Positions 52,733 through 62,404 are shown, counted from the stretch's first letter. The stretch is DNA of 64,000 bases from JBDWFY01 sp965275915 (GCA_965275915.1 CBDHYI010000007.1:2170001-2234000), one strand, 5' to 3'. Notes: a model not told the origin generated them from the sequence alone. A program made the numbers and translations.

Positions 52733-53976
52733 GCCGGCCGGGATCCATTGTTGTCGTCGGGGCGGGGATCGTCGGCGTGTCCAGCGCGATCTGGTTGCGT
52801 CGCGCGGGCATCGAGGTGACGCTGATCGACCGCCTGGAACCCGGAATGGGAACATCCTATGGGAATGCCGGAGTTCTGGCGGCTTGCTCCGTGGCGCCGG
52901 TCACCGGGCCGGGGCTAATCGGCAAGGCGCCCGGACTTTTGCTGGACCCGAACTTTCCCCTGTTTTTGCGGTGGCTCTATCTGCCGCGGCTTTTGCCCTG
53001 GCTTGTCCGGTATCTTTCGCACGCAAACGATGCCGACACCCGGCGCATCGCGCGCGATCTGGCTCCGATTACCTCCGACAGTGTGGAACAGCACCGCGCG
53101 CTGGCCGGTGAAACCGGTGCCGCCGATTGGCTGCAGGACTCTTTTTACAGCTTTGCCTATCGGTCACGCGCAGACTTTGATGCCGATTCCTATGTTTGGG
53201 ATCTCAGACGCGAGGCCGGCTTCGTTCCCGATCTGGTTGAGGGGGAGGCCGTAAGGGATGTCGAGCCGGCACTCGGACCGTCGATCGGTTTGCTCGCGAT
53301 GATGAAGCATCACGGCTATATCCTCGATCCGGCAAAATATGTTCAGGCACTGGCACAGGAACTGGTCAGGTCGGGCGGTACGATCGCCCGGGCTGACGTG
53401 AAAGACTTTGAGCTGCAAAAAGGGCGCGTCCACAAGGTCCTGACAGACCAGGGCCCGTTTGAATGCGACGGGGTCGTGATGGCCACGGGGGCATGGTCGA
53501 ACGAACTGATGCTCAAGCTCGGCCTGTCCGTGCCGCTGGAATCGGAACGCGGATATCATATTGTTTTCAAATCCCCTTCCATCCGTCTCACGCATCCGAT
53601 TATGGTTGCAAGCGGCAAGTTTGTCGCAACACCGATGGCGGAGGGTATGCGGTGCGCAGGAATTGTCGAGTTCGGAGGGTTGGAGGCGGAACCGTCGCGG
53701 GCGCCGCTTGCGCTTTTGCGGAAACAGGTTCGTCAGACATTTCCGATGCTTGACTATGAATCGGAGGAGGAATGGCTGGGTCATCGCCCGGCCCCTTCGG
53801 ACAGCCTGCCGCTGATCGGCGAGATCGGCAAGACAGGCATATACAGTGCCTACGGGCACCACCATATTGGCCTGACCGGTGGTCCGAAAACCGGTCGGTT
53901 GATCGCCGACATGATTGTCGGTGTTCCACTGAATATCGACGTTTCGCGATATCAGCCGGATCGGTTTCTTCAATGA
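52729..53976 (+). CDS. FAD-dependent D-amino acid dehydrogenase-like protein (DadA family)
   Basis: A 415-residue DAO flavoprotein: VVVGAGIVGVSSAIWLRRAG at 8-27, a GTSYGNAGVLA signature near 41-51, and the C-terminal AYGHHHIGLTGGPKTGRLIADM. It overlaps the epimerase-like gene as ATGA. It would oxidise a D-amino acid or related amine to the oxo acid, passing electrons to the membrane. An epimerase plus a D-specific dehydrogenase is a common pair for L-form catabolism. Confidence 0.85.
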   Translation: MSRPGSIVVVGAGIVGVSSAIWLRRAGIEVTLIDRLEPGMGTSYGNAGVLAACSVAPVTGPGLIGKAPGLLLDPNFPLFLRWLYLPRLLPWLVRYLSHANDADTRRIARDLAPITSDSVEQHRALAGETGAADWLQDSFYSFAYRSRADFDADSYVWDLRREAGFVPDLVEGEAVRDVEPALGPSIGLLAMMKHHGYILDPAKYVQALAQELVRSGGTIARADVKDFELQKGRVHKVLTDQGPFECDGVVMATGAWSNELMLKLGLSVPLESERGYHIVFKSPSIRLTHPIMVASGKFVATPMAEGMRCAGIVEFGGLEAEPSRAPLALLRKQVRQTFPMLDYESEEEWLGHRPAPSDSLPLIGEIGKTGIYSAYGHHHIGLTGGPKTGRLIADMIVGVPLNIDVSRYQPDRFLQ

Positions 53977-54027
53977 AAGCCATCCAAATTGTCAAAAACC
54001 GGACGTCTCTTTCCAGGGAGAAAACAA

Positions 54028-55017
54028 ATGAAAAACCATCTGACCAAACTATCTGCCGCCCTTTTTGTGACAACCGGCCTGACCGCCGGAACGGCAGCGG
54101 TTGCTGCTGAAAAGTGGGACCTGCCGATGGCCTATGCCGGCTCGAATTTTCATTCGGTGACCGGAGCGGAATTTGCCAAGTGCATTACAACGGGAACAGG
54201 CGGCGAAATTGAAGTTACGACGCATCCGGGTGGGTCGCTGTTCCCCGGCGCGCAGATCAAACGCGCTGTCCAGACCGGACAGGTTCCGATAGGGGAACGC
54301 CTGCTGTCCGGCCATCAGAACGAAAGCGCCATTTTCGGCGTCGACTCAATTCCGTTCCTTGCGACATCTTTTGACGATGCGGAAAAGCTCTGGAAGGCTG
54401 CGAAGCCGACATTGGAGGGCGTCCTGGCAGACCAGAACCTGACGCTTTTGTATTCCGTGCCGTGGCCGCCTCAGGGGCTTTATTTCAAGAAGGAAGTTGA
54501 TGAAGTTGCCGACATGGAAGGTCTCAAGTTCCGCTCCTACAACAATGCGACGGCCCGGCTTGCCGAATTGACCGGTATGCTTCCCGTTCAGATCGAGGCG
54601 GCTGAAATCAGCCAGGCATTCGCAACCGGCGTCGCCGAGTCGATGGTATCCTCCGGCTCCACCGGATATGACCGGAAGGTTTGGGAAAGCTTGACGCATT
54701 TCTATGAAGTCGATGCATGGCTGCCCAGAAATTACATGCTGATCAACACAGATGTCTGGAACGGTGTCAGTGACGCGAACAAAAACATCATCAAAGCCTG
54801 CGCCGATTTCGCCGAATATGCCGGAACCTGGCGGGCCAAGGAGTATACCGGCTTCACGCTTCAGGGATTGCGTGACGGCGGCATGACGGTCGGCCCGGCA
54901 AGCGACAAGCTGCAGGGGGAACTGCAGGAAGTCGGCAAGACGATGACCTCCGAATGGCTGGAAGCGGCCGGGGACGGCGGCAAAGCAATTGTCGATGCGT
55001 TTAACGCGTCTCAATAA
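54028..55017 (+). CDS. TRAP transporter periplasmic substrate-binding protein (DctP family)
   Basis: A 329-residue DctP-type binding protein. Signal peptide at 1-26 (TAAVAA-EKW), then AYAGSNFHSVTGAEFA and, near the middle, MEGLKFRSYNNATARLAELTGMLPVQI, the family segment with the ligand arginine (Arg in KFRSYN). Arginine binds the carboxylate of the substrate. AGGGAG precedes the ATG at 54028. Confidence 0.93.
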   Translation: MKNHLTKLSAALFVTTGLTAGTAAVAAEKWDLPMAYAGSNFHSVTGAEFAKCITTGTGGEIEVTTHPGGSLFPGAQIKRAVQTGQVPIGERLLSGHQNESAIFGVDSIPFLATSFDDAEKLWKAAKPTLEGVLADQNLTLLYSVPWPPQGLYFKKEVDEVADMEGLKFRSYNNATARLAELTGMLPVQIEAAEISQAFATGVAESMVSSGSTGYDRKVWESLTHFYEVDAWLPRNYMLINTDVWNGVSDANKNIIKACADFAEYAGTWRAKEYTGFTLQGLRDGGMTVGPASDKLQGELQEVGKTMTSEWLEAAGDGGKAIVDAFNASQ

Positions 55018-55023
55018 GATCAT

Positions 55024-55053
55024 ACGGACGGCGGGAGATTTCCCGCCGTCCGT
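55024..55053 (+). terminator. Stem-loop after the TRAP binding-protein gene
   Basis: ACGGACGGCGGGA/TCCCGCCGTCCGT, a perfect 13-bp stem with a GATT loop, is followed by TTCTCTTAT. It lies 7 bases after the stop and would partly stop transcription or protect the upstream message, which favours binding-protein expression. Confidence 0.75.
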
Positions 55054-55097
55054 TCTCTTATGACGGGGTTCGCCTGTCGTACGGTTGGAACTCAGGA

Positions 55098-55646
55098 ATG
55101 ACCATGAGGGGGCATGGCGCCATGCGGTTCGTTCGCACTTTTTTGGATTTTCTCTATCAGGTATCGGGTGTTGCGGCTGCCCTGTGCCTGATCGCAATAC
55201 TTTTTCTGATCGTCGTTCAGATGCTGGCACGATGGACGGGTGAAGTGTTCGCCGGCGCGCCGGAATATGCCGGCTATGCCATGGCGGCTGCCAGCTTTCT
55301 CGCCTTTGCAAATGCGCTCAACCGCGGTTCGCACATTCGGGTTTCCATTCTGATCAACGCCGTTGGTCCCAAACTGCAACGGCTTCTCGAAACGTGGTGT
55401 TTCGCGATCGGAACGGCCATTGCCTGGTATTTTGTCTGGTATGCGGTCCGGTTTGCCTACTGGTCCTGGAAGTTTAACGATGTCAGTCAGGGACAGGATG
55501 TGACACCGCTATGGATTCCGCAATCGGTCATGGTTTTCGGGGCGGTCGTGCTGGCGATCGCGCTCACCGACCACCTGATACAACTGATTTTCCACGGTAA
55601 TCATCGCATTTCAAGCGATCTGGTTGACCAGAGCCACGCGGAGTAA
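55098..55646 (+). CDS. TRAP transporter small membrane subunit (DctQ family)
   Basis: A 182-residue protein with four transmembrane segments (about 15-43, 56-75, 92-113 and 142-163) of DctQ type; NRGSHIRVSILI carries the conserved polar loop. Starts at ATG 55098 or 55122. Precedes the large subunit by 4 bases. Confidence 0.9.
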   Translation: MTMRGHGAMRFVRTFLDFLYQVSGVAAALCLIAILFLIVVQMLARWTGEVFAGAPEYAGYAMAAASFLAFANALNRGSHIRVSILINAVGPKLQRLLETWCFAIGTAIAWYFVWYAVRFAYWSWKFNDVSQGQDVTPLWIPQSVMVFGAVVLAIALTDHLIQLIFHGNHRISSDLVDQSHAE

Positions 55647-55650
55647 AGCC

Positions 55651-56967
55651 ATGGAAAACGTTTCGATCATCATTCTGTTTCTGTTCGTTCTCTTTACGCT
55701 GCTGGGCACCGGAGTCTGGGTTGGCCTGGCCCTTATGGGCGTTGCTTGGGTCGGCATGGAACTGTTCACGACCCGGCCGGTTGGCGATGTCATGCTCACC
55801 ACCATCTGGTCGGCGTCCTCGTCCTGGACGCTGACGGCATTGCCGTTGTTCATCTGGATGGGTGAAATTCTCTATCGGACCCGATTATCCGAGGATATGT
55901 TCCGGGGTCTTTCACCCTGGATGGGCGGTCTGCCCGGCGGGCTTGTGCACACGAATATCGTGGGATGTACCGTTTTCGCGGCGGTTTCGGGCTCCTCTGC
56001 CGCAACCTTGACCACGGTCGGCAAAATGTCGATTCCGGAACTCAGAAAGCGCAGCTATCCGGAGCCCATGGTTATCGGGACTTTGGCTGGGGCCGCGACA
56101 CTCGGCCTCATGATCCCGCCCTCACTCACACTGATTGTCTACGGCGTGACAATCAATGAGAGCATTTCAAAACTGTTCTTTGCCGGGATTTTGCCGGGGC
56201 TCTTTCTGGCTTTGATGTTCATGGCCTATGTCGCCATCTATTCCCGTGCGTCCAAAAGCTGGAATCCGGATGCGGAGCCGGCGATGAGCTTTTCCGAAAA
56301 GGTTGCGAATTCCCGATTTCTGATCCCTGTGATCTGCCTGATCCTGGTTGTGATCGGTTCCATGTATCTGGGATTTGCCACAGCGACCGAAGCGGCGGCA
56401 TTCGGGGTCATCGGAGCGCTCATTCTGGCTGCCAGCCAGGGGTCTCTGAACTGGAAAACATTCACCGAAAGCCTGATGGGTGCGACACGCACATCGGCCA
56501 TGATCGCCCTCATTCTCGCCGGCGCGGCGTTCTTGTCGCTGTCGATGGGGTTCACCGGGCTTCCCAGAGGCCTTGCCAACCTGATTGCTGAACTGGAGCT
56601 TTCAAAATTTGAACTGCTGATGGTTCTCCTGGTCTTCTACATCATTCTTGGCATGTTCCTGGACGGTATCAGTTCCGTTGTCCTGACAATGGCCGTTGTC
56701 GAGCCGATGATCCGGGCCGCCGGGATTGACCTGATCTGGTTCGGCATCTTCATCGTGGTGGTGGTTGAAATGGCACAGATCACCCCGCCCATCGGTTTCA
56801 ATCTCTTTGTGTTGCAGGGCATGACCAGCCACGAGATGAGTTTCATTGCCCGCGCGGCCTTCCCGATGTTCCTGATCATGGTGCTTATGGTGTTCGTGCT
56901 GATCGCGTTTCCTGAACTTGCAACATGGTTGCCGGACAATATCCGGCAGGGGCCGGGCGGCGGGTAG
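55651..56967 (+). CDS. TRAP transporter large membrane subunit (DctM family)
   Basis: A 438-residue polytopic protein of DctM type, with about 12 spans: GGLPGGLVHTNIVGCTVFAAVSGSSAATLTTVG is the family motif region, and GFTGLPRGLANLI and ITPPIGFNLFVLQG are typical later segments. It moves the ligand, normally an organic acid, with sodium. ATG 55651. Confidence 0.93.
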   Translation: MENVSIIILFLFVLFTLLGTGVWVGLALMGVAWVGMELFTTRPVGDVMLTTIWSASSSWTLTALPLFIWMGEILYRTRLSEDMFRGLSPWMGGLPGGLVHTNIVGCTVFAAVSGSSAATLTTVGKMSIPELRKRSYPEPMVIGTLAGAATLGLMIPPSLTLIVYGVTINESISKLFFAGILPGLFLALMFMAYVAIYSRASKSWNPDAEPAMSFSEKVANSRFLIPVICLILVVIGSMYLGFATATEAAAFGVIGALILAASQGSLNWKTFTESLMGATRTSAMIALILAGAAFLSLSMGFTGLPRGLANLIAELELSKFELLMVLLVFYIILGMFLDGISSVVLTMAVVEPMIRAAGIDLIWFGIFIVVVVEMAQITPPIGFNLFVLQGMTSHEMSFIARAAFPMFLIMVLMVFVLIAFPELATWLPDNIRQGPGGG

Positions 56968-56970
56968 GGT

Positions 56971-57918
56971 TTGTCTCTTCTTTCGCCCTTTTGCCTGCTG
57001 GCGCGGCACGGCAAGTTGGTTCTCGTCGCGGGACTGATTGTCGGCATAGCCGCACCCGGTCTTGCGTTGGCTCTGAAGGACTGGCTGCCGCAACTGGTCG
57101 CGCTGCTGCTCTTTGTGGCGGCGTTGCGCATCGGTCCCGTCGAAGCGGCCGGCAAACTCTCGCAACTCAGGAGCGGTATTTGGACCCTCTTGGTTCTTCA
57201 GGTCGGCGTGCCCTGTCTCCTGGCCTTGTTTTTTGCGCTGACCGGCCTGTCCGGTCCGCTCATAACCGCGCTTGTTGTGATGACGGCGGCGTCGACAATT
57301 TCCGGCAGTCCCAATCTGACGCTGCTCACCGGACACAACCCGGCCCCCGCGTTGCGCTTATTGATCGGAGGCACGGCGATACTGCCTTTGACCGTGTTGC
57401 CGGTTTTCTGGATTTTTCCGCCCATCGATTCATCCGGCGCCGTAGCATCGGCATCGCTTCGGCTGCTCGCACTCATCAGCGTTTCGACTGCGCTTGCCTT
57501 TGCCGTCCGACATTTCTGGCTCAGAAATCCCGGCAACCAGGGTCTTCAGGCGATCGATGGGCTTTCGGCTCTGCTCATGGCGGTTCTTGTCGTGGGCCTC
57601 ATGTCGGCCATCGGTCCGGCGCTCTTTCATGATCCGGCCCGGCTGCTGTTTGTTTTGATCATTGCGTTTGCCGCAAATTTCGGACTGCAGGCTGTCACAT
57701 TTGTTCTGCTGAAAAACCATCGGGACGCGGACGACCGGGTCGCCAGATCCATTGTCGCCGGTAACCGCAACATGGCGCTGTTTCTTGCCGCTCTTCCTGC
57801 GAGCATTACCGATCCGATTCTGCTCTTCATCGGCTGTTATCAGGTGCCGATGTATCTCACACCCATATTGCTGGCTCCGCTTTATCGAAGAGCGAAGCGG
57901 GCCAATCCGGCCCGGTAG
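56971..57918 (+). CDS. Bile acid:sodium symporter-like (BASS) membrane protein
   Basis: A 315-residue protein with about nine hydrophobic segments and polar loops (ISGSPNLTLLTG near 106-117, SIVAGNRNMALFL near 262-274) reminiscent of BASS carriers. It starts at TTG 56971, three bases after the dctM stop, so it is in the TRAP operon. Either a second route for the same acid or an exporter. The family call is tentative because the protein is short of clear signatures. Confidence 0.5.
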   Translation: MSLLSPFCLLARHGKLVLVAGLIVGIAAPGLALALKDWLPQLVALLLFVAALRIGPVEAAGKLSQLRSGIWTLLVLQVGVPCLLALFFALTGLSGPLITALVVMTAASTISGSPNLTLLTGHNPAPALRLLIGGTAILPLTVLPVFWIFPPIDSSGAVASASLRLLALISVSTALAFAVRHFWLRNPGNQGLQAIDGLSALLMAVLVVGLMSAIGPALFHDPARLLFVLIIAFAANFGLQAVTFVLLKNHRDADDRVARSIVAGNRNMALFLAALPASITDPILLFIGCYQVPMYLTPILLAPLYRRAKRANPAR

Positions 57919-58077
57919 GAATCCTCTCCCGGTTATCTCCCTGCAATGGTTGCCATAAAGACCTTAATCGCTATTGTGCAGTCTGATGAAAGGGGCCGCT
58001 CGATGACGGGTCTGGGGATGGGACATGGTTCCCGGTTCCGGAGCGTTGAGAAGAGAAGCGGTGACAAGGGAGGTCGA

Positions 58078-58824
58078 ATGAAGCGGCTGGAAGGGAAAGT
58101 GTGTGTCGCAACGGCGTCCGGAGCCGGGATCGGCCGGGCGACGGCACTGCGTATGGCCTCCGAGGGCGCGCGGGTTTATGCAACCGATATCGACACCAGA
58201 GCCCTCGATCTTCTCAAGGAAGAGGCTGAGGGCCTGGATATCGTTCCACGGATGTTGGATGTGACGGACGCAGGCGCAATTCAGGCATTTGCCGAGGAAC
58301 TCGGTTCTGTCGATATTCTGTTCAATTGCGCCGGATTTGTCGACAGCGGCTCCATCCTGGACTGTACCGAAGAGAAGTATGACTTTTCCTTCGACCTCAA
58401 TGTCCGTTCCCAGTTTCGCTTGATGAAAGCCTTCCTGCCGGGGATGTTAAGGAATGGAAGTGGCTCGATCATCAATGTCGCCTCCGTTGCCAGTTCCATC
58501 ACCGGCGCTCCCAACCGTTTTATCTATGGAGCGACAAAGGCCGCCGTTATCGGTATGACCAAGGCTGTGGCTGCGGATTTCATCAAGCAGGGGATCCGGT
58601 GCAACGCAATCTGCCCCGGAACGATTGAGTCGCCGTCGCTTGAAGGACGCATGCGGGAAAACGGCGACTATGACGCTGTCCGCCAGGCCTTTGTCGACCG
58701 GCAGCCTATGGGCAGGCTGGGGACGCCGGAAGAGGTGGCGGCGCTTGCGTGCTACCTCGCATCGGACGAAGCCGCTTTTACGACCGGACAAACCCATTCG
58801 ATCGACGGCGGTTGGACCCTATGA
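58078..58824 (+). CDS. SDR-family dehydrogenase (2-keto-3-deoxy-L-fuconate dehydrogenase / BDH2-like)
   Basis: A 248-residue SDR: TASGAGIG (12-19), NCAG (83-86), Ser136, Tyr150 and Lys154. The whole protein follows the DHRS6/BDH2 pattern (LDCTEEKYDFSFDLNVRS, VAADFIKQGIRCNAICPGT, SIDGGWTL). ATG 58078 has GGGAGGT upstream. It lies before an FAH-family gene. In the non-phosphorylative L-fuconate route, an SDR of this kind oxidises 2-keto-3-deoxy-L-fuconate and an FAH hydrolase cleaves the product, so that pair is a likely model here. Confidence 0.85.
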   Translation: MKRLEGKVCVATASGAGIGRATALRMASEGARVYATDIDTRALDLLKEEAEGLDIVPRMLDVTDAGAIQAFAEELGSVDILFNCAGFVDSGSILDCTEEKYDFSFDLNVRSQFRLMKAFLPGMLRNGSGSIINVASVASSITGAPNRFIYGATKAAVIGMTKAVAADFIKQGIRCNAICPGTIESPSLEGRMRENGDYDAVRQAFVDRQPMGRLGTPEEVAALACYLASDEAAFTTGQTHSIDGGWTL

Positions 58825-58868
58825 TCCGCCGGATCCATATCATCAGGTGATTACCAGGAGAGAGTTCT

Positions 58869-59708
58869 ATGAAATTTGTTCGCCATGGCGCTGCCGGTGC
58901 CGAAAAACCGGGTATCGTCGATACTCAGGGAAACTTGCGGGATTTGTCCGGCCATGTGACCGATATAGCCGGAAATGTCCTGGAAAATCTGGCCGCGCTC
59001 TCCTCGATTGATCCCGATTCTCTTCCCGAAGTCGGAGAGCACATACGGATCGGTCCCTGTGTCGGCCAGACAGGCAAATTCATCTGTATCGGCCTGAACT
59101 ACTCCGACCACGCTGCCGAATCCGGCCTCGAAGTCCCGCCCGAACCGGTGGTGTTCATGAAGGCGACGTCGGCCATGTGCGGTCCGAACGATCCGATCAT
59201 CATTCCCCGCGGTTCGGAAAAGACAGACTGGGAAGTCGAACTGGGCGTGGTGATTGGCAAGGCCGCCAAATATGTCAGCGAAGCGGACGCCTTGTCTCAT
59301 GTTGCGGGCTACTGCGTCGTCAATGATGTATCGGAGCGGAGTTTTCAGACCGAGCGGGCCGGACAGTGGACCAAAGGAAAATCCTGCGACAATTTCGGCC
59401 AGACCGGCCCCTGGCTGGTGACGCCCGATGAGGTGCCGGATCCGCAGGCCCTATCCATGTGGCTGAAAGTCAACGGCGAAACGCGCCAAAACGGATCGAC
59501 CTCAACCATGGTCTACGGCGTTGCCCATGTGATTTCCTATTTGAGCCAGTTCATGACCCTCCATCCCGGCGATGTCATTTCCACAGGAACGCCCCCCGGT
59601 GTCGGCATGGGCATGAAGCCGCCCCTTTATCTCAAGCCCGGCGATGTTGTCGAACTGGGCATTGAAGGGCTTGGCTCGCAGCGGCAGGATGTTGTTTCCG
59701 ACAGGTGA
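58869..59708 (+). CDS. Fumarylacetoacetate hydrolase family protein (2,4-diketo-3-deoxy-L-fuconate hydrolase-like)
   Basis: A 279-residue FAH-fold hydrolase. Metal ligands are Glu122 and Glu124 (WEVELG) and Asp153 (VNDVSER); the GLNYSDHA pattern (75-82) holds the catalytic His81. TGTPPGVGMG is near the C-terminus. It cleaves C-C bonds of acylpyruvates in the cytoplasm. Often annotated as ureidoglycolate lyase in this clade, but the SDR partner suggests 2,4-diketo-3-deoxyfuconate cleavage to pyruvate and L-lactate. Confidence 0.88.
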   Translation: MKFVRHGAAGAEKPGIVDTQGNLRDLSGHVTDIAGNVLENLAALSSIDPDSLPEVGEHIRIGPCVGQTGKFICIGLNYSDHAAESGLEVPPEPVVFMKATSAMCGPNDPIIIPRGSEKTDWEVELGVVIGKAAKYVSEADALSHVAGYCVVNDVSERSFQTERAGQWTKGKSCDNFGQTGPWLVTPDEVPDPQALSMWLKVNGETRQNGSTSTMVYGVAHVISYLSQFMTLHPGDVISTGTPPGVGMGMKPPLYLKPGDVVELGIEGLGSQRQDVVSDR

Positions 59709-59736
59709 AGCTGTTGGAAACCCTGCCGGCAACTGT

Positions 59737-59758
59737 ACAGCCCGCATGTGCGGGCTGT
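59737..59758 (+). terminator. Stem-loop after the FAH gene
   Basis: ACAGCCCGC/GCGGGCTGT, a 9-bp stem with a four-base loop, 29 bases past the stop, then AACCTGTTTCACTG and more T-rich sequence (GATCTTTTC). A likely end of the TRAP operon. Confidence 0.65.
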
Positions 59759-59882
59759 AACCTGTTTCACTGATCTTTTCAGGAGTCTATGTAACCACGT
59801 ACTGAAAGACAGCGGGATATGGAAAGGGCATAGACCCAAGGCGCTTGGATCGGTTGAACAGCTGAAGGGCAAGGCTCCGCGC

Positions 59883-61457
59883 GTGATCTCTTTTGTGAAA
59901 CATCTCTGGTTTTTCGGGTTGATCGCAGTCTTGCCGCTTGTGCCTGCTGCGAATGCGGCCCAGTGGCAGGCGCTGGTGCTCGGAATCGATGATTATGCCG
60001 GTGTTCCCGCTCTCAAGGGGGCGGTTAACGACGCGCAGGACATCGCTGCGACACTCAGAAAATCGGGCGTTCAGCATGTCACCCTGCTGACGGATCGCGA
60101 AGTAACGCGTGCCGCCGTGATGACCCATTGGGCGAAAATGGTCGAGACGTCGCAGCCCGGTGACACCCTGGTCCTGACGTTTGCCGGTCACGGCGCGCAG
60201 GAAACCGAATGGATCAAAGGTTCGGAGCGGGACGGTCGGGACGAGGTCTTCCTGATGGCAGGGTTTTCGCCCGGCACGGCGGCCAATATCGAGCGGCTGC
60301 GCGACGATGATTTGTTCAACATGTTTCGTGCCGCTGCCGGCCGCAAAATTATCTTCATTGCTGACAGCTGCCATTCCGGCACCATGACGCGGTCGGTGGA
60401 TTCTCGCATAGAAACGCTGGGGATCCGGCTTGCATCCTATACGATCGTGCGGGAGGAGAGGGTGACTCCGGACCCTGTCCAGCCCGCAGCCGGCGACGTT
60501 GAGACACTCGACAATGTCATTTATCTGGGCGCGACAGCAGACGGCATGCTGACCCCCGAGCTTATCATTGACGGCAAGCCGCGCGGTGCGTTGAGCTGGG
60601 CCTTTTCGCGGGCGCTGGAAGGCCGGGCGGATCTTGACACCAACGGCGTTATCACCAGTGACGAACTGGGCAGATTTCTGTTCGAAACGGTTCGGCTGAC
60701 ATCCGAAGGGCGGCAATTGCCGAGCGTTGTTGTCGGATCTGCCGCTGCGGGTCTCAGTCTTGTTCATCATCGCGTCGCGCCGCCGGCACTCAGTCCGGTG
60801 AAATTGAATATTGCCATGCTGGGCGGAAGGGAACCGGCGACGTTGCGCAAAGCGATGCTGCCATTTTCCGATCAGCTGCAACTGACGGAACCGGAACGGG
60901 CCGATCTGGTTTTTGACCCCGCCAGCGGCGACATGCTGAGCCGTCATGGCGATGTCGTCGCCAGTGATATCTGGGATAAGACGGATCGGGCGCTGTCTGT
61001 TATGGCCAAATGGCTGCTGCTGCGCACGATGCAGGACAGAGGGCAGCAGGACGGCGTCCTTTCGGCAAAGACCAGTCCTGCAATCGGGCGGATCAGAAAC
61101 GGCAGCCCGGTCACGGTTTCTCTGCGGGCGGACCGCGATGGCGCGGTGACGGTTATCGGGTTGCAGCCGGACGGTTCGCTGATTTTATTGGCGCCGGATC
61201 CGAGTATCGATCCAAGCGGTGCAGACGGCCGGCTGGCAAGGGACACCGACTTTAAGCTGGCCCTGAAAGCCGGTCCGCCATTTGGTGCCGATCATGTTCT
61301 GATGCTCCAATCGGGTGCCCCTCTGGTAAGACTGCAGGCTTTTGTGAAATCCATAGAGGGCAGGCTGTTAACGCCGGCGCTCGCCGATGCGGTTCTGGAA
61401 ACCCTGCCCGATAAACCTGTCCGTGTCGGCCTGACAGGCATCTATACCTATGAGTAA
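59883..61457 (+). CDS. Caspase-like (peptidase C14) secreted protein
   Basis: A 524-residue protein with a signal peptide (FVKHLWFFGLIAVLPLVPAANA) and a caspase-fold domain: LVLGIDDY, catalytic His103 in TFAGHGAQ, Cys163 in ADSCHSG. The family cleaves after Lys/Arg or Asp; orthocaspases are self-processed. The C-terminal 200 residues look like a beta-rich domain of unknown role. The start at 59883 (GTG) is chosen to put the signal at the N-terminus; 59895 is an alternative. Upstream frames cross the FAH terminator. Confidence 0.82.
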   Translation: MISFVKHLWFFGLIAVLPLVPAANAAQWQALVLGIDDYAGVPALKGAVNDAQDIAATLRKSGVQHVTLLTDREVTRAAVMTHWAKMVETSQPGDTLVLTFAGHGAQETEWIKGSERDGRDEVFLMAGFSPGTAANIERLRDDDLFNMFRAAAGRKIIFIADSCHSGTMTRSVDSRIETLGIRLASYTIVREERVTPDPVQPAAGDVETLDNVIYLGATADGMLTPELIIDGKPRGALSWAFSRALEGRADLDTNGVITSDELGRFLFETVRLTSEGRQLPSVVVGSAAAGLSLVHHRVAPPALSPVKLNIAMLGGREPATLRKAMLPFSDQLQLTEPERADLVFDPASGDMLSRHGDVVASDIWDKTDRALSVMAKWLLLRTMQDRGQQDGVLSAKTSPAIGRIRNGSPVTVSLRADRDGAVTVIGLQPDGSLILLAPDPSIDPSGADGRLARDTDFKLALKAGPPFGADHVLMLQSGAPLVRLQAFVKSIEGRLLTPALADAVLETLPDKPVRVGLTGIYTYE

Positions 61458-61714
61458 CGGTTTTGGCCTTTTCGTCTCCCCTTGAAAAGAAACGACCCCA
61501 TTACAACATTAACAGCCTGCAACATACTGTGATTTGCACAACAGATTCTTGCCGATAAGTCCTGATAAGAGCGGGAAGATTTGGATTAAACCGGCGGGTG
61601 GTCTTCCGATAAGTGATTGAGCACGGAAGGTTTTTTGGGCATTTGTAGATAAGTGGCCTGAATTTCAGTATAGTCCGGCCCGGTGAAAGCGAAATCCCTG
61701 GAGGGATCCCTGAT

Positions 61715-62404
61715 ATGAAGCCGAAAATCAATGCGCTGGCGATGCAGGCAATCGATGTCAAACGGTTGTTTTTGGGTGCTGCCGTAACGACCGCACTGGT
61801 GATTTCCTTTGCCGGCCAGGCGCGCTCGGCGCCGGTCGCGATGGCAATGGACGTTCAAGGTCAGACAGATGTCCAGCCGTTCACCGAATTTGAATCCGGC
61901 ACCAGCATTACCCTTGGTCCTGCCGACTTTATCGATGTGCTCGACTACGTGTCCTGCGAAGAAAAGCGCATCATGGGCGGTGTTGTGCTGATGACCGACC
62001 AGGGTGTGAATTCCGAAGGCGGTACGGCGATTGTTTTGGGGCCGGGAAACTGTCCGCAATTGGGCGCGGCGGTCGAGGAAACGGATGGGCCCGGCGATGC
62101 GGCAACAACCCCGCTGCGTCATGCGTCCGTGGAAAAGGTGAAAACGGACAAGCTGACGCTCGTCTTTTCCGGTGAGCTCCGGCAAAAGCTGGGAACCGTC
62201 ATGATCGCGCTTGGTGATGGTCAGCCCAAACGGTATACGATGGCGGCCAAGCTCGACGTGCCGCTTGCGGATGAGTTGCCTGACACGGTGAACATCCGGG
62301 TTCTGTTCGAACCGGGCGAGAACGAAAGTGATGCCGATTTTCACAAGATGACGGTTGATCGGCTTAAGAGCGGACGAAAGACGGCTGTGGTTTTCTTTAG
62401 ATGA
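61715..62404 (+). CDS. Secreted protein of unknown function
   Basis: A 229-residue protein with a signal-like N-terminus (hydrophobic about residues 17-34, cleavage near GQARSA) and a C-terminal part of beta strands (SVEKVKTDKLTLVFSG, KRYTMAAKLDVPL). GGAGGG lies 11 bases upstream of the ATG. No domain is recognised. It overlaps the cyclase start as ATGA, so the two are co-translated and likely work together at the periplasmic face. Confidence 0.7.
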   Translation: MKPKINALAMQAIDVKRLFLGAAVTTALVISFAGQARSAPVAMAMDVQGQTDVQPFTEFESGTSITLGPADFIDVLDYVSCEEKRIMGGVVLMTDQGVNSEGGTAIVLGPGNCPQLGAAVEETDGPGDAATTPLRHASVEKVKTDKLTLVFSGELRQKLGTVMIALGDGQPKRYTMAAKLDVPLADELPDTVNIRVLFEPGENESDADFHKMTVDRLKSGRKTAVVFFR

